Below, piece after piece: positions 10,871-20,379 of a stretch of DNA of 64,000 nt. The DNA lies in the NCBI RefSeq assembly GCF_002994445.1, contig NZ_MRZJ01000003.1, forward strand, positions 1 to 64,000, in the 5' to 3' direction. Both the position numbers and the translations under genes were made by a program. Numbering within the stretch: position 1 is the first letter of the stretch; every line of letters starts with the position of its first letter. The stretch is from Staphylococcus simulans. Lineage in GTDB: Bacteria > Bacillota > Bacilli > Staphylococcales > Staphylococcaceae. Under the pieces are notes generated by a model, which saw only the letters and a list, made by a program, of their open reading frames with translations, did not search any database and had not been told where the DNA came from.

Positions 10871-10934
10871 GATGTATGTGCTTATTAAAGTTATAAGTAA
10901 AAATGATAAAATGGTGAAAAATTGCAATATGCAA

Positions 10935-10949
10935 ATGTAAGCGCTTTAC
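10935..10949 (+). promoter_or_regulatory. CcpA (cre)-like site
   Basis: ATGTAAGCGCTTTAC fits the catabolite-responsive consensus WTGNAANCGNWNNCW with a mismatch near its 3' end. It overlaps the -35 of the promoter below. Repression of threonine catabolism by CcpA is a reasonable inference. Confidence 0.45.
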
Positions 10950-10973
10950 TTATCTTTGTACATATGATATATA
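10945..10973 (+). promoter_or_regulatory. Promoter of the TDH-like gene
   Basis: TTTACT (10945-10950) and TATATA (10968-10973) are 17 bases apart, about 110 bases ahead of the start codon. Confidence 0.45.
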
Positions 10974-11082
10974 CAATAGTAAGGAGATATAGTAAAATAT
11001 ATTCAAATAGAAACAGAATGTACATCTCAGAAATACACCTTGTCTTTATAAAAACACACTCAAATTCAAGGGGATGAAATTC

Positions 11083-12045
11083 ATGAAAAGAATTATGATT
11101 ACTGGTGCACTTGGCCAAATCGGTACGGAACTTGTATTGAAATGTCGTGAAATTTACGGAACAGATAATGTATTGGCGACAGATATCAGAGAGCCAGAAG
11201 CAGACTCTCCAATCAAGGAAGGACCATTCGAAATTCTTGATGTGACAGATATAGAGCGTATGAAGGAAATCGTTTCTGAGTTTAAACCGGATGCGATGAT
11301 GCACATGGCTGCATTACTTTCAGCAACTGCTGAAAAGAACCCGCAACTTGCTTGGAATATCAACATGGGCGGTTTAGTCAATGCGTTAGAAACAGCACGT
11401 GAATATGACTTGCAATTCTTTACACCAAGTTCAATCGGTGCATTCGGACCGACAACACCTAAGAAAGATACACCTGCACTTACAATCCAACGTCCAACTT
11501 CAATGTACGGGGTAAATAAAGTATCGGGAGAATTGTTATGTGAGTATTACCATACTAAATTCGGTGTAGATACACGCAGTGTACGTTTCCCAGGTTTAAT
11601 CTCATATGTTAAAGAACCAGGCGGCGGAACTACAGACTATGCTGTTGAAATTTACTTTGAAGCAGTACGTAAGGGAGAATACACTAGCTTCATCGATAAA
11701 GGCACTTACATGGACATGATGTTTATGGATGATGCGATTGATGCAATTATTAAATTAATGGAAGCTCCTGAAGGTGAATTAAAACATCGCTGTGCTTTCA
11801 ACTTAAGCGGTATGAGCTTTGAGCCAGAAGAAATTGCAGCATCTATTCGCAAGCATATTCCAGATTTCAAATTAAGTTATGATGTAGATCCTGTACGTCA
11901 AGGTATAGCGGACAGCTGGCCGGATGCGATCGACACAAGCTGTTCAAGAGATGAATGGGGCTTCGCACCAAAATATGACTTAGATAAAATGACTGAAGCT
12001 ATGTTAAACGGTGTCAGAGAAAAAGAAGCAGCAGCACAAAAATAA
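11083..12045 (+). CDS. NAD-dependent epimerase/dehydratase, probable L-threonine 3-dehydrogenase
   Basis: This is a short-chain (extended SDR) protein. The NAD-binding loop GALGQIGTE is at the N terminus and the YGVNKVSGE motif supplies the catalytic Tyr-x-x-x-Lys. SDR-type threonine dehydrogenases look like this (about 320 residues) and oxidise threonine to 2-amino-3-ketobutyrate, the substrate of Kbl encoded 2 kb upstream. The start at 11083 gives 320 residues with GGGG nine bases upstream; the ATG at 11074 directly abuts that site. The assignment as TDH rests on family resemblance and proximity to kbl. It could be another sugar-nucleotide SDR. Confidence 0.78.
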   Translation: MKRIMITGALGQIGTELVLKCREIYGTDNVLATDIREPEADSPIKEGPFEILDVTDIERMKEIVSEFKPDAMMHMAALLSATAEKNPQLAWNINMGGLVNALETAREYDLQFFTPSSIGAFGPTTPKKDTPALTIQRPTSMYGVNKVSGELLCEYYHTKFGVDTRSVRFPGLISYVKEPGGGTTDYAVEIYFEAVRKGEYTSFIDKGTYMDMMFMDDAIDAIIKLMEAPEGELKHRCAFNLSGMSFEPEEIAASIRKHIPDFKLSYDVDPVRQGIADSWPDAIDTSCSRDEWGFAPKYDLDKMTEAMLNGVREKEAAAQK

Positions 12046-12161
12046 ATCATAATAGGTAAAGCGCAAAAGCAGGGCTGAATGTAATCAAAAGGACTTTTGT
12101 ATCCAGCTTTACTTAATAGACAGGCAATAAAGAAGCAGGTGAAGCGGGTGACCTTGGGTTG

Positions 12162-12196
12162 AGGTGATTCGCATCACCTGTTTTTTATTTTTTTAT
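12162..12196 (+). terminator. Terminator after the TDH-like gene
   Basis: AGGTGAT-TCGC-ATCACCT (12162-12179) is a perfect 7-bp stem with a tetraloop and a long T tract. An upstream CAGGTGA (12136-12142) could pair with the 3' arm instead, so a switch between two folds is possible. Confidence 0.85.
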
Positions 12197-12228
12197 ACAG
12201 TTTTAGGAAGAAGTTGGAGGAGAACTGA

Positions 12229-13266
12229 ATGAAACAGTTAATAGTACCAGAACACTTAAAAAGAGGAGATACGGTTGCGCTGATTTCACCTTCTTCGGGA
12301 GTAGCAGGCGAAGCCTTTGTGCAATATCGTATACAAATAGCAATTGACCGTTTAAAGACAGTTTTCGGTTTGAAAGTAAAAGTGATGCCGAATGCATTGA
12401 AAGGTCTGGATTTCGTATATCGTCATCCAGAAAAAAGAGCAGATGATATTCATCAAGCACTCTTAGATGAAGAAGTTAAAGCACTGATTACATTCATCGG
12501 CGGTGAAGAATCTATGAGAATTGTACCTTTTCTTGATGAGAAGCTGATACAGCAGCATCCTAAAATTTTCATGGGCTATTCAGATGCGACATCAATTCAT
12601 TTGAAGTTTTTCAAAGCAGGAGTACGCAGTTATTACGGGCCTGCTGTTTTAACGGATTTCGCAGAACATATAGAGATGGATGAATATACAACAGATCATA
12701 TATTCAAAACGCTGTTTGCTAACCAGATTATCGGAAATATTGACACTGCTCCTTATTACCGTCAATTCGGTTTGAAGTGGGGAAAACAAAGCCGCTTTGT
12801 ATCACGGCCGAAAATTGAAAACACAGGCTATGAAGTGATTAATGGTAATGGTATTGCTGAAGGAAAATTAATAGGCGGTTGTTTTGAAGTTCTTAATAAC
12901 TTGAGAGGTACATCTGTATTTCCTGAAATTGAAGCATTTGAAAATAGTATATTATTTGTGGAAAACTCTGAATCGCAATTACCGCCATACTTTTTAAAAC
13001 AAGCGCTGCGTTCTTTTGTTTACATGGGTATATTCGATAAAATCAGTGGTGTAATTATAGGGAAGCCTCAGCAAATTGAGCAAGCGCAAATGATTAAAAC
13101 AACATGGCAAGATGTCTTAAAAGAAAACGGCTATGATCATTTGATTGTTATGTTTAATGCAAGTTTTGGCCATAATGAACCTAAATGTATTTTGCCCTAC
13201 GGTGCGCAAGCAGTATTAGATACCGAGACGCCTTCATTTTCGATTTCAGAGCAAGGATGCAAATAG
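12229..13266 (+). CDS. S66 family peptidase (LD-carboxypeptidase / MccF-like)
   Basis: The S66 family holds serine peptidases that trim murein peptides (LD-carboxypeptidase) or cleave microcin-C-like amides (MccF). The Ser nucleophile motif MGYSDAT is near residue 120. A glutamate in FVENSESQ and a histidine in FGHNEPKCILPYG complete the expected Ser-Glu-His triad. At 345 residues without a signal peptide it is cytoplasmic and of normal length. The start follows GGAGGAG. It lies alone between a terminator and the ilvE promoter. Murein recycling or detoxification of aminoacyl-nucleotide antibiotics are both possible. Confidence 0.85.
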   Translation: MKQLIVPEHLKRGDTVALISPSSGVAGEAFVQYRIQIAIDRLKTVFGLKVKVMPNALKGLDFVYRHPEKRADDIHQALLDEEVKALITFIGGEESMRIVPFLDEKLIQQHPKIFMGYSDATSIHLKFFKAGVRSYYGPAVLTDFAEHIEMDEYTTDHIFKTLFANQIIGNIDTAPYYRQFGLKWGKQSRFVSRPKIENTGYEVINGNGIAEGKLIGGCFEVLNNLRGTSVFPEIEAFENSILFVENSESQLPPYFLKQALRSFVYMGIFDKISGVIIGKPQQIEQAQMIKTTWQDVLKENGYDHLIVMFNASFGHNEPKCILPYGAQAVLDTETPSFSISEQGCK

Positions 13267-13460
13267 AGCTATTATATGCAAGAAAGCAAGCTTCTTAGTA
13301 AGTGCTACCCCTCACAGTTGCATTCATCTATCTACTGTACAATAATGGAGGTGTAAACAATTTTAGTGACATGCATCTTAAATCAATGAAACAGATACAT
13401 AGGGGGAAAATGACAGGGAATACTGTTGATGTATCATTTTGATTAGGGGTATATTTTTGA

Positions 13461-13475
13461 AATTTTCTAAAAACT
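13461..13475 (+). promoter_or_regulatory. CodY-box-like site upstream of ilvE
   Basis: AATTTTCTAAAAACT matches the CodY consensus AATTTTCWGAAAATT at 13 of 15 positions and abuts the -35 of the ilvE promoter. Repression of branched-chain amino acid metabolism by CodY is established in Firmicutes; this individual site is inferred. Confidence 0.6.
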
Positions 13476-13477
13476 CA

Positions 13478-13506
13478 TTGAATACAAGGTGTTTGATTGC
13501 TATACT
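13478..13506 (+). promoter_or_regulatory. ilvE promoter
   Basis: TTGAAT (13478-13483) and TATACT (13501-13506) with exactly 17 bases between them, about 45 bases before the ilvE start. Confidence 0.7.
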
Positions 13507-13552
13507 TTTAGTATTATCTTATTTATAAGCAAATTTTTAGGAGGCAAAAATC

Positions 13553-14632
13553 ATGTCAGAAAATGTTAAATTCGAGAAACGTGAAGAACTTAAACAAAAA
13601 CCAGATCCAAGCAACTTAGGATTCGGTCAACACTTCACAGACTATATGTTAAGTTACGACTACGATGAAGATAAAGGTGGTTGGCATGATTTGAAGATTA
13701 CACCTTATGCACCGATCGAATTAGATCCAGCTGCACAAGGACTTCATTATGGCCAAGCTGTCTTTGAAGGTCTAAAAGCATATAAACATAATGGAGAAGT
13801 TGATTTATTCAGACCAGACCAAAACTTCAAACGTATTAACCAATCATTAGCACGTTTAGAAATGCCTCAAATCGATGAAGAATTATTATTAGAAGGCTTA
13901 AAAGAACTTGTTAATGTTGAACGTGATTGGGTACCTGAAGGCGAAGGACAATCATTATACATTCGTCCATTCGTATTTGCGACTGAAGCAGGCTTAGGTG
14001 TACACCCAGCAACACACTACAAATTATTAATCATCTTATCACCATCAGGTTCATATTATGGCGGAGATGCATTAAAACCTACACGTATCTATGTTGAAGA
14101 CAAATACGTTCGTGCCGTACGCGGCGGTGTTGGTTTCGCTAAAGTTGCTGGTAACTACGCAGCAAGTTTATTAGCACAATCTAACGCAAATAAAGAAGGC
14201 TACGACCAAGTATTATGGTTAGACGGTGTAGAACAAAAATACATCGAAGAAGTCGGAAGCATGAACATCTTCTTCGTTGAAAACGGCGTACTTGTTACAC
14301 CGAAATTAAACGGCAGTATCTTACCTGGTATTACACGTAAAACAGTAATCGAACTTGCAAAAGAATTAGGTTACAAAGTTGAAGAACGCCGTGTTTCTGT
14401 AGATGAATTATTCGAAGCATACGACAGAGGCGAATTAGATGAAGTCTTCGGTACAGGTACAGCTGCAGTTATCTCACCTGTAGGTACTTTAAAATATGAA
14501 GACCGTGAAATCACTATCAACAACAACGAAACAGGTAAAATTACGCAACACTTATATGACCAATACACTGGCATTCAAAGCGGTAAATTAGAAGATAAAC
14601 ACGGCTGGAGAGTTGTGGTCCCTAAACACTAA
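13553..14632 (+). CDS. ilvE: Branched-chain amino acid aminotransferase
   Basis: IlvE transfers the amino group between glutamate and the 2-keto acids of Leu, Ile and Val, for synthesis of these amino acids and supply of branched fatty acid primers. It is a fold-type IV PLP enzyme. [14 protein letters not shown], the PLP lysine region [27 protein letters not shown] and [12 protein letters not shown] are all conserved. The 359-residue length is normal. The ATG follows AGGAGG. It is a single gene between its own promoter with a CodY-like box and a clear terminator. Confidence 0.95.
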   Translation: MSENVKFEKREELKQKPDPSNLGFGQHFTDYMLSYDYDEDKGGWHDLKITPYAPIELDPAAQGLHYGQAVFEGLKAYKHNGEVDLFRPDQNFKRINQSLARLEMPQIDEELLLEGLKELVNVERDWVPEGEGQSLYIRPFVFATEAGLGVHPATHYKLLIILSPSGSYYGGDALKPTRIYVEDKYVRAVRGGVGFAKVAGNYAASLLAQSNANKEGYDQVLWLDGVEQKYIEEVGSMNIFFVENGVLVTPKLNGSILPGITRKTVIELAKELGYKVEERRVSVDELFEAYDRGELDEVFGTGTAAVISPVGTLKYEDREITINNNETGKITQHLYDQYTGIQSGKLEDKHGWRVVVPKH

Positions 14633-14650
14633 TATGAAACAGATGATTAA

Positions 14651-14692
14651 GTCGGAAATCGCAATACAGTGCGGTTTTCGGCTTATTCTTTT
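14651..14692 (+). terminator. Terminator after ilvE
   Basis: GTCGGAAATCGC (14651-14662) and GCGGTTTTCGGC (14671-14682) form a 12-bp stem with three G-U pairs, followed by a T tract. Confidence 0.85.
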
Positions 14693-14735
14693 TTTGTTTT
14701 GGTTCGATAGAAGAAGGTTTCTGATTGTATTTTTA

Positions 14736-14778
14736 TTTACAAGTTCCCGTCCTGTTGTATAATTGGAAATGATTATCG
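14736..14778 (+). promoter_or_regulatory. DUF454 promoter with Fur-like box
   Basis: TTTACA (14736-14741), 16 bases, then TATAAT (14758-14763). Immediately after lies TGGAAATGATTATCG (14764-14778), which agrees with the Fur 7-1-7 consensus TGATAATNATTATCA at all but three positions and would cover the transcription start. Iron control is an inference. Confidence 0.45.
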
Positions 14779-14792
14779 ACAGAGGTGCTTTT

Positions 14793-15179
14793 ATGAGATA
14801 TATTTTGATTGCGATTGGACTCATCGCTGCAATTGTCGGGTTTATCGGAATTGTGGTTCCTTTATTGCCGACTACACCTTTTTTACTTTTAGCAGCTGTC
14901 TGTTTCTCTAGAAGCTCAGAGAGATTTAATCGATGGTTAGTCAATACAAAAATTTACGACGAATATGTCGAGAGCTTTAAAAGAGATAGAGGCTTCACTT
15001 TAAAGAAGAAATTTAAGATATTGATGAGTTTGTATATAGTGATTGCTTTTTCGATTATTATGATAGAACACAGTTTAGTGAGAATCGGCTTATTGATTAT
15101 GGTAACGATTCAAACAGTTGTTTTGTTTACCTTGGTAAAAACTTTGCCGGAAGATTCTAAAGAAGATAAACAGCGTTAA
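14793..15179 (+). CDS. DUF454 (YbaN family) small membrane protein
   Basis: The 128-residue protein has the DUF454 pattern: an N-terminal membrane segment (RYILIAIGLIAAIVGFIGI), the conserved PLLPTTPFLLLAAVCF segment with RSS, and a C-terminal pair of hydrophobic helices. The function of the family is not known. I chose ATG 14793 because AGAGGTG precedes it by five bases; an in-frame TTG at 14763 overlaps the -10 box and cannot be in the transcript. A strong promoter and a Fur-like box sit directly upstream. Confidence 0.8.
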   Translation: MRYILIAIGLIAAIVGFIGIVVPLLPTTPFLLLAAVCFSRSSERFNRWLVNTKIYDEYVESFKRDRGFTLKKKFKILMSLYIVIAFSIIMIEHSLVRIGLLIMVTIQTVVLFTLVKTLPEDSKEDKQR

Positions 15180-15209
15180 GCTGAAGCAGTTTGAAATAGG
15201 ATGATTCCA

Positions 15210-15246
15210 AGTCTTGTATCCAGTTTTCGGAGACAAGGCTTTTTTA
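15210..15246 (+). terminator. Terminator after DUF454
   Basis: AGTCTTGT and ACAAGGCT (15233-15240) pair around a 15-base loop, with a T run after. Confidence 0.7.
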
Positions 15247-15301
15247 AATTTCCTTCATTTCAGCCGAACTGATAAAATGGGATAAAAGGTTATAGAAAGA
15301 A

Positions 15302-16033
15302 GTGAAATCATTGGCAATTAAGTGGATCTTATTTGATAAAGATGGAACATTAATCGATTTTGATATGAGCTGGATGAAAATTGGTATTCAAATGGTAGAC
15401 CAATTTGTAGAACGCTTTATTTCGGATGAAGATCAAGCACACGCGTATCAAACATTAGGTGTAAATAAAGAAACAAACCAAATTGAACCAGGGACACCGA
15501 TGGCATGTGGTTCACTTGATGAAATTATTCAAAATTTCAATGCGCTGGCAGGTGAAGATGTAGGTGAATGGACACGTCAAACCAGTCAATATTTGATTGA
15601 TCACAGAGAACCTGAAATCAAATGGATTGAGGGTATGGTAGAAGCATTAGAAACTTTAAAAGCACAAGGCTATCGCATCGGTATTATTACCAGCGACACT
15701 AAAAAAGGAACAGATCAATTTATAGAGGCGACAGATACAGAAGCTTTCTTTGATTTAGTTATTTCTACAGAAGCCAATGCGGCTGAGAAACCTGACCCTG
15801 CTGTATTAAACCCGCTCTTTGACCAAGAGAAGGGGCTTAAAGCAGAAGAAATCGCAATTGTGGGCGATAACCCTAATGATATCCAAACGGCTGTTAATGC
15901 TCATCTAGGCCTTTCTGTAGCGGTGTTGACTGGTGTAGGACAAGCACATGAATTTAAACAAGCCGATTATGTCGTTGAAACGGCCCCTGAAGTGGTGAAT
16001 ATCTTAAAAGGACAATCATCAGATAAAGAATAA
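15302..16033 (+). CDS. HAD family hydrolase (phosphoglycolate phosphatase-like)
   Basis: This is a HAD-superfamily phosphatase. Motif I is FDKDGTLIDFD close to the N terminus, motif II is IITSDTKKG (about residue 130), and motif IV is IVGDNPNDIQTA (about 185). The helical cap between motifs I and II suggests the Gph/PpaX subgroup acting on small phosphomonoesters. The start is uncertain: GTG at 15302 gives 243 residues, but the TTG at 15311 is better placed relative to AGAAGTG. It begins a run of three genes transcribed together through 17316. Confidence 0.85.
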   Translation: MKSLAIKWILFDKDGTLIDFDMSWMKIGIQMVDQFVERFISDEDQAHAYQTLGVNKETNQIEPGTPMACGSLDEIIQNFNALAGEDVGEWTRQTSQYLIDHREPEIKWIEGMVEALETLKAQGYRIGIITSDTKKGTDQFIEATDTEAFFDLVISTEANAAEKPDPAVLNPLFDQEKGLKAEEIAIVGDNPNDIQTAVNAHLGLSVAVLTGVGQAHEFKQADYVVETAPEVVNILKGQSSDKE

Positions 16034-16064
16034 CAGCGCAGATGCATAAAAAGAGGTGATTAAC

Positions 16065-16475
16065 ATGAGCAATCCAGGCACAGTAGCAGATGGACGCTAC
16101 GCAGAATATCAAGGAGAAGTGTTTCGTGTCTTAAATGATTACGGCAAAACATTGCATTTAGTGACTGAAGATGCCGGTGCACGTGCGTTAGGCTTTGAAG
16201 CTAAGACCACTAAGCATTCAAGCCATACGCTTTATTATAAAGATGTAGCACGCCATGAAGTGGAAGCACTATATGATCTTAAACATGAAGCACGCTACGG
16301 CGGTACCTTATTTGATTTGTATTTTGATATGCAAGGTCAAAGTTATATCGGGACCAGCGATGTAAACAAAGCAGAAGCTTTCGGTTTAACAGAAAAGGAT
16401 GAGGGCTATTTCAGTAAAGCTGTCAATGATGATGAATATGAACCTGTTATTTATCGCGAGGAATTAGAAATATAA
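16065..16475 (+). CDS. Conserved hypothetical protein, 136 residues
   Basis: I do not recognise this family. It is a soluble, acidic protein rich in Tyr and Asp/Glu with no membrane segment, signal peptide or evident catalytic motif. The start ATG at 16065 follows AAGAGGTGA; an in-frame GTG at 16056 lies inside that site. It sits 31 bases after the HAD phosphatase and 19 before a second HAD gene, so the three are probably co-transcribed, and staphylococci tend to keep such a small protein here. Confidence 0.75.
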   Translation: MSNPGTVADGRYAEYQGEVFRVLNDYGKTLHLVTEDAGARALGFEAKTTKHSSHTLYYKDVARHEVEALYDLKHEARYGGTLFDLYFDMQGQSYIGTSDVNKAEAFGLTEKDEGYFSKAVNDDEYEPVIYREELEI

Positions 16476-16494
16476 TTAATGTTGGAGGGATGAT

Positions 16495-17316
16495 ATGATG
16501 CGTCAATTAATTCTATTTGATTTTGACGAAACGTATTATAAACATCAAACCACGAAAGAAGATATTCCGAAACTGCGCGAACTTGAATCGACATTGCGAC
16601 TGGCTGAAGACAAGTATCAAGTGATTACTGCAGTGTTATCCGGCAGTATCTTTGAAAGCATCATGGAGAAAATGAAACATGCTGAAATGGAGTATAAACC
16701 GCACTTTATCTTTTCTGATTTATGTTCAAAACTATTTGAGCGAGATGATAAAGGTGTGTATCATCGTTCTAAAGACTATGATCAAGCTGTTTCAGAAACA
16801 ACATTTACTAAAGAAAAAGTCGATGAAATTATCAGTGACTTTGAGTCTGAACACCACGTTGAACTTCATCCGCAGAGAGCTTTCAGAGATGAAGAAACAT
16901 TGTATGAATACTACTATTATGCACAAGGTGATGAAGCACAAGATGCGCAGTATTTAAAAGATTTACAAGATAAAGCCGCAGCTTATGATTATGCCGTGCA
17001 TTATAATAAAACGAATCCTAAAGCAGGCGACCCTGAAGATGCCTATGATGTACACTTCACACCGAAAAATGCTGGAAAGTTATTCGCTGTGCATTATCTG
17101 TTAGATATGTATGACCTTGATTCAGAAGGAGTGTTAGGTTTCGGTGACAGTGGTAATGATGAGGTTTATTTAAGTCATATCGGTCATCCGTTTGTGATGC
17201 ATAACAGTACAGATGATGAAATGAAAGAGAAATTCCCAGTTACACATTATGATTATTATAAAGGATTAAATGATGAAATTAAGCGGTTCATTAGTAAACA
17301 ACTTAATGCAGATTGA
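16495..17316 (+). CDS. HAD-IIB/Cof-like hydrolase
   Basis: The protein has a HAD motif I (LILFDFDETYYKH) and a late motif GFGDSGNDEVYL, the type-II-cap arrangement of sugar-phosphate phosphatases (Cof family). The 273-residue length fits. The start is ATG at 16495 (with another ATG directly after) behind GGAGGG. It closes the three-gene cluster and is followed by a strong bidirectional terminator shared with the convergent kinases. The substrate is unknown. Confidence 0.82.
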   Translation: MMRQLILFDFDETYYKHQTTKEDIPKLRELESTLRLAEDKYQVITAVLSGSIFESIMEKMKHAEMEYKPHFIFSDLCSKLFERDDKGVYHRSKDYDQAVSETTFTKEKVDEIISDFESEHHVELHPQRAFRDEETLYEYYYYAQGDEAQDAQYLKDLQDKAAAYDYAVHYNKTNPKAGDPEDAYDVHFTPKNAGKLFAVHYLLDMYDLDSEGVLGFGDSGNDEVYLSHIGHPFVMHNSTDDEMKEKFPVTHYDYYKGLNDEIKRFISKQLNAD

Positions 17317-17330
17317 TTCAAAGTAAAAGA

Positions 17331-17376
17331 AAATCATGTATCTCACTCAGCTAAGAGAAGAGATACATGATTTTTT
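17331..17376. terminator. Bidirectional terminator
   Basis: AAATCATGTATCT (17331-17343) and AGATACATGATTT (17361-17373) form a perfect 13-bp stem with T-rich and A-rich flanks between convergent genes. Confidence 0.9.
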
Positions 17377-17385
17377 GGCTGCTTA

Positions 17386-18051
17386 TTATTTTCTCGGATC
17401 TACATTACGGTGGATATCAATGATATGCGCAATTTTATCCAGCACCGGATCTAAGGTATCTGGGCTTTCATGCAAATCGTATTCGTTGATGTTCACGCGT
17501 ACGACCGGGCAGGCATTGAAACTTGAAATCCATGTTTCATAACGACGGAAGAGTTTCTTCCAGTATTCTGGATCTGTATCGATTTCCATTTGGCGTCCGC
17601 GTTGTCGAATACGTTCAATGACTTCGTCATAATCGCATTCAAGATAAATCAAAATGTCAGGTTTTGGGAAGTAAGGTGTCATGACCATCGCTTCAAACAA
17701 CTCTGAATAGGTATTGAAGTCTTCTGGTGACATTGTGCCTTGTTCTTCATGCATTTTTGCGAAGATATCAACGTCTTCATAGATAGAACGGTCTTGAATG
17801 AAGCCGCCGCCGTATTCAAACATACGTTTTTGTTCTTTGAAACGTTCTGCCAAGAAATAGATTTGAAGATGGAAACTCCAACGTTCAAAATTATCGTAGA
17901 ACTTATCAAGGTATGGATTATGATCCACATTCTCAAAAGAAGTGCGGAAATTTAATTTTTCAGCTAGAGCACGTGTTAAGCTGGATTTACCAACGCCCAC
18001 AGTACCTGCGATAGTAATCACTGCATCTTGAGGGATACCGTAATTATTCAT
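17386..18051 (-). CDS. Deoxynucleoside kinase, deoxypurine type
   Basis: This kinase phosphorylates deoxynucleosides for salvage into dNTPs. The P-loop GTVGVGKSS is at residues 16-24, followed by ENVDHNPYLDKFYDN, the substrate-binding segment, and DRSIYEDVDIFA, the DRS motif of the dCK/dGK family. The 221-residue length is typical. The start ATG follows GGAGG. It overlaps the upstream kinase gene by 8 bases, so the two are translationally coupled and may form a heterodimer, as known for lactobacillus deoxynucleoside kinases. Confidence 0.9.
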   Translation of the reverse strand: MNNYGIPQDAVITIAGTVGVGKSSLTRALAEKLNFRTSFENVDHNPYLDKFYDNFERWSFHLQIYFLAERFKEQKRMFEYGGGFIQDRSIYEDVDIFAKMHEEQGTMSPEDFNTYSELFEAMVMTPYFPKPDILIYLECDYDEVIERIRQRGRQMEIDTDPEYWKKLFRRYETWISSFNACPVVRVNINEYDLHESPDTLDPVLDKIAHIIDIHRNVDPRK

Positions 18052-18661
18052 GCGTGTTGCCTCCTATCATTGATTGGACAATGTTTAATATATTGTTGTA
18101 ATCGTCTGGGCGATTAACGAAATCGATATTTGTTGTATTGATGCGGATGACTTGTTTGCCTTGTTGTTTTAAATCTTGATAAAAACGGTAATAAGCATCT
18201 TTTAAGTTCAACAGATAATCGTCTTCGATTTGTGCTTCAAAACTGCGATTACGCTTTGCGATACGCTGTTTTAACACGTCTAAATCAGCATCGAGAAAAA
18301 CAACAATATCCGGCATCATCAAATCTTCAGTTAAAATATCAAAGATACGATCAAATTTATGGTACTCTGTATCTGTCAAAGTTTGACGTGCAAAAATTTT
18401 ATTCTTATAAACATGATAATCGCCGACAATACCTTTGTTATACTGTTTGAGGTCTTGAACTTGTTTATAGCGATTGCACAAGAAGAACATTTCTGTTTGG
18501 AAACTCCATTTTGAAATGTCATCGTAGAAATCGGACAAGAAGGGATTCTCATCCACAATTTCTTGTGCTTCATGGTAGTTAAGAGATTGACTTAATAAGT
18601 GTGCTAATGAGGATTTGCCTACTCCTATAGGTCCTTCAATAGCGATATAAGGTTGATTCAT
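18044..18661 (-). CDS. Deoxynucleoside kinase, second subunit
   Basis: A paralogue of the downstream kinase. It has the P-loop EGPIGVGKSS at residues 9-18, DENPFLSDFYDD and a C-terminal nucleotide-binding half, but the DRS motif of its partner is replaced by GDYHVYKNKIFA. The reading frame stays open upstream, but MNQPYIAIEGPIG at 18661 is the obvious start because the P-loop then lies where the family has it and GGAG precedes it. It is 205 residues long. The divergence of the DRS motif suggests a different deoxynucleoside specificity. Confidence 0.9.
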   Translation of the reverse strand: MNQPYIAIEGPIGVGKSSLAHLLSQSLNYHEAQEIVDENPFLSDFYDDISKWSFQTEMFFLCNRYKQVQDLKQYNKGIVGDYHVYKNKIFARQTLTDTEYHKFDRIFDILTEDLMMPDIVVFLDADLDVLKQRIAKRNRSFEAQIEDDYLLNLKDAYYRFYQDLKQQGKQVIRINTTNIDFVNRPDDYNNILNIVQSMIGGNTHE

Positions 18662-18713
18662 AAACAACACTCCAAGTGTTAAAATAGACAATAGATATTG
18701 TATCACATGGTAA

Positions 18714-19214
<501 letters not shown>

Positions 19215-19256
19215 TCAAACATCTTTCAGGATATAATTAAAATAAGCCAATAAGAC

Positions 19257-19292
19257 AGACGAACTCTTGTGAGGAAGTTTGTCTTTGTTTTT
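19257..19292 (+). terminator. Terminator after tadA
   Basis: AGACGAACT (19257-19265) pairs with AGTTTGTCT (19276-19284) with a T-rich tail. Confidence 0.8.
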
Positions 19293-19487
19293 TGTAAAGA
19301 GTGTAAAAAATATGTGAGTTTAAGGCGGTTTTAAGGCGATTTTAATACTTGATCGGGTTTATCTGAGAAATAGGCCGAACAGACGATAGAAGTATCCGGA
19401 TGAAATTTGATAGAATGGGGTTAGACTACGTTGTAATATATTAAGTTTACGACACTGCGGTAAAGACAATAGAAACGAGGTTAATTC

Positions 19488-20357
19488 ATGATTAAATTAA
19501 TTGCGACAGATATGGACGGAACATTATTAAATGCAGCACATGAAATTTCAGAGGAAAATATTAAAGCGATTAAAGCAGCGCAAGAACAAGGGATTACGGT
19601 AGTAATAGCGACAGGACGTGCTTTCTATGAAGCCAATGCGCCTGTGGAACCTACAGGATTAAAAGTCCCTTATATTTGTTTGAATGGTGCAGAAGTACGT
19701 GATGAATCATTTGATATTATGCATACTTCAAGTTTGAATCATGAAATGATTGAACAGATTACACACGTACTGAATCGTGAAAATATTTATTACCAAGTGT
19801 ATACGAACTTTGGTATTTATACAGAAGACCCGCAAAGGGATTTAGATATTTATATTGATATTGCTGAGCATGCCGGTCAAAAAGCAGATGTTGATAAGAT
19901 TAAAAAACATATTCAGCATCGTATTGACCAAGGGACGCTTAAAGTTGTCAGCAATTATGACCAAATTGCGGAAACACCAGGTGAAATTGTGATGAAACTT
20001 TTAGCATTCGACGGCGATGTCGAAAAAGTAGACCGTGTCAGCAAAGAATTAGCAGAACATCCTAACTTGGCAATTTCATCTTCTGCACGCGGCAATATCG
20101 AGATTACGAATGCATATGCGCAAAAAGGGATTGCGTTAGAAGAAATCGCCAGCCAATTAGGCATTAAAATGGAAAATGTCATGGCTATCGGCGATAACAT
20201 GAATGATGTATCTATGCTTTCACGCGCAGGTTATCCGGTCGCAATGGAAAATGCGATTCCAGAAGTGAAGGAATACGCAAAATATGTGACAGACACAAAC
20301 CAAAACAGCGGTGTCGGTAAAGCAATCAATAAAATGTTAGAAGAACAATCAAAATAA
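19488..20357 (+). CDS. Cof-type HAD-IIB phosphatase
   Basis: The 289-residue protein carries all Cof-family marks: [14 protein letters not shown] at the N terminus, VIATGRAF (motif II), and [24 protein letters not shown] near the end. Such enzymes dephosphorylate sugar phosphates, FMN or PLP. The start follows ACGAGG. It precedes the flavin reductase by 22 bases, so the two are likely co-transcribed; together with a flavin-dependent partner, FMN turnover would be a fitting but unproven role. Confidence 0.9.
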   Translation: MIKLIATDMDGTLLNAAHEISEENIKAIKAAQEQGITVVIATGRAFYEANAPVEPTGLKVPYICLNGAEVRDESFDIMHTSSLNHEMIEQITHVLNRENIYYQVYTNFGIYTEDPQRDLDIYIDIAEHAGQKADVDKIKKHIQHRIDQGTLKVVSNYDQIAETPGEIVMKLLAFDGDVEKVDRVSKELAEHPNLAISSSARGNIEITNAYAQKGIALEEIASQLGIKMENVMAIGDNMNDVSMLSRAGYPVAMENAIPEVKEYAKYVTDTNQNSGVGKAINKMLEEQSK

Positions 20358-20379
20358 TCTAGTTGAGGTGACGAATTTC

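Noticed and set aside
10800-11080. Insertion or phage remnant between the GNAT and TDH-like genes
   Set aside because: Only promoter-like and cre-like sequence is seen; no terminal repeats or fragments.
10891-11304. 137-codon minus-strand open frame
   Set aside because: It is antisense to the promoter and start of the TDH-like gene, with a low-complexity composition and no ribosome binding site.
12203-12460. Minus-strand open frame over the S66 peptidase start
   Set aside because: Shadow frame of a well-supported gene on the plus strand.
13267-13552. T-box leader before ilvE
   Set aside because: No T-box sequence or terminator hairpin lies between the promoter and the start; the -10 is only about 45 bases from the gene.
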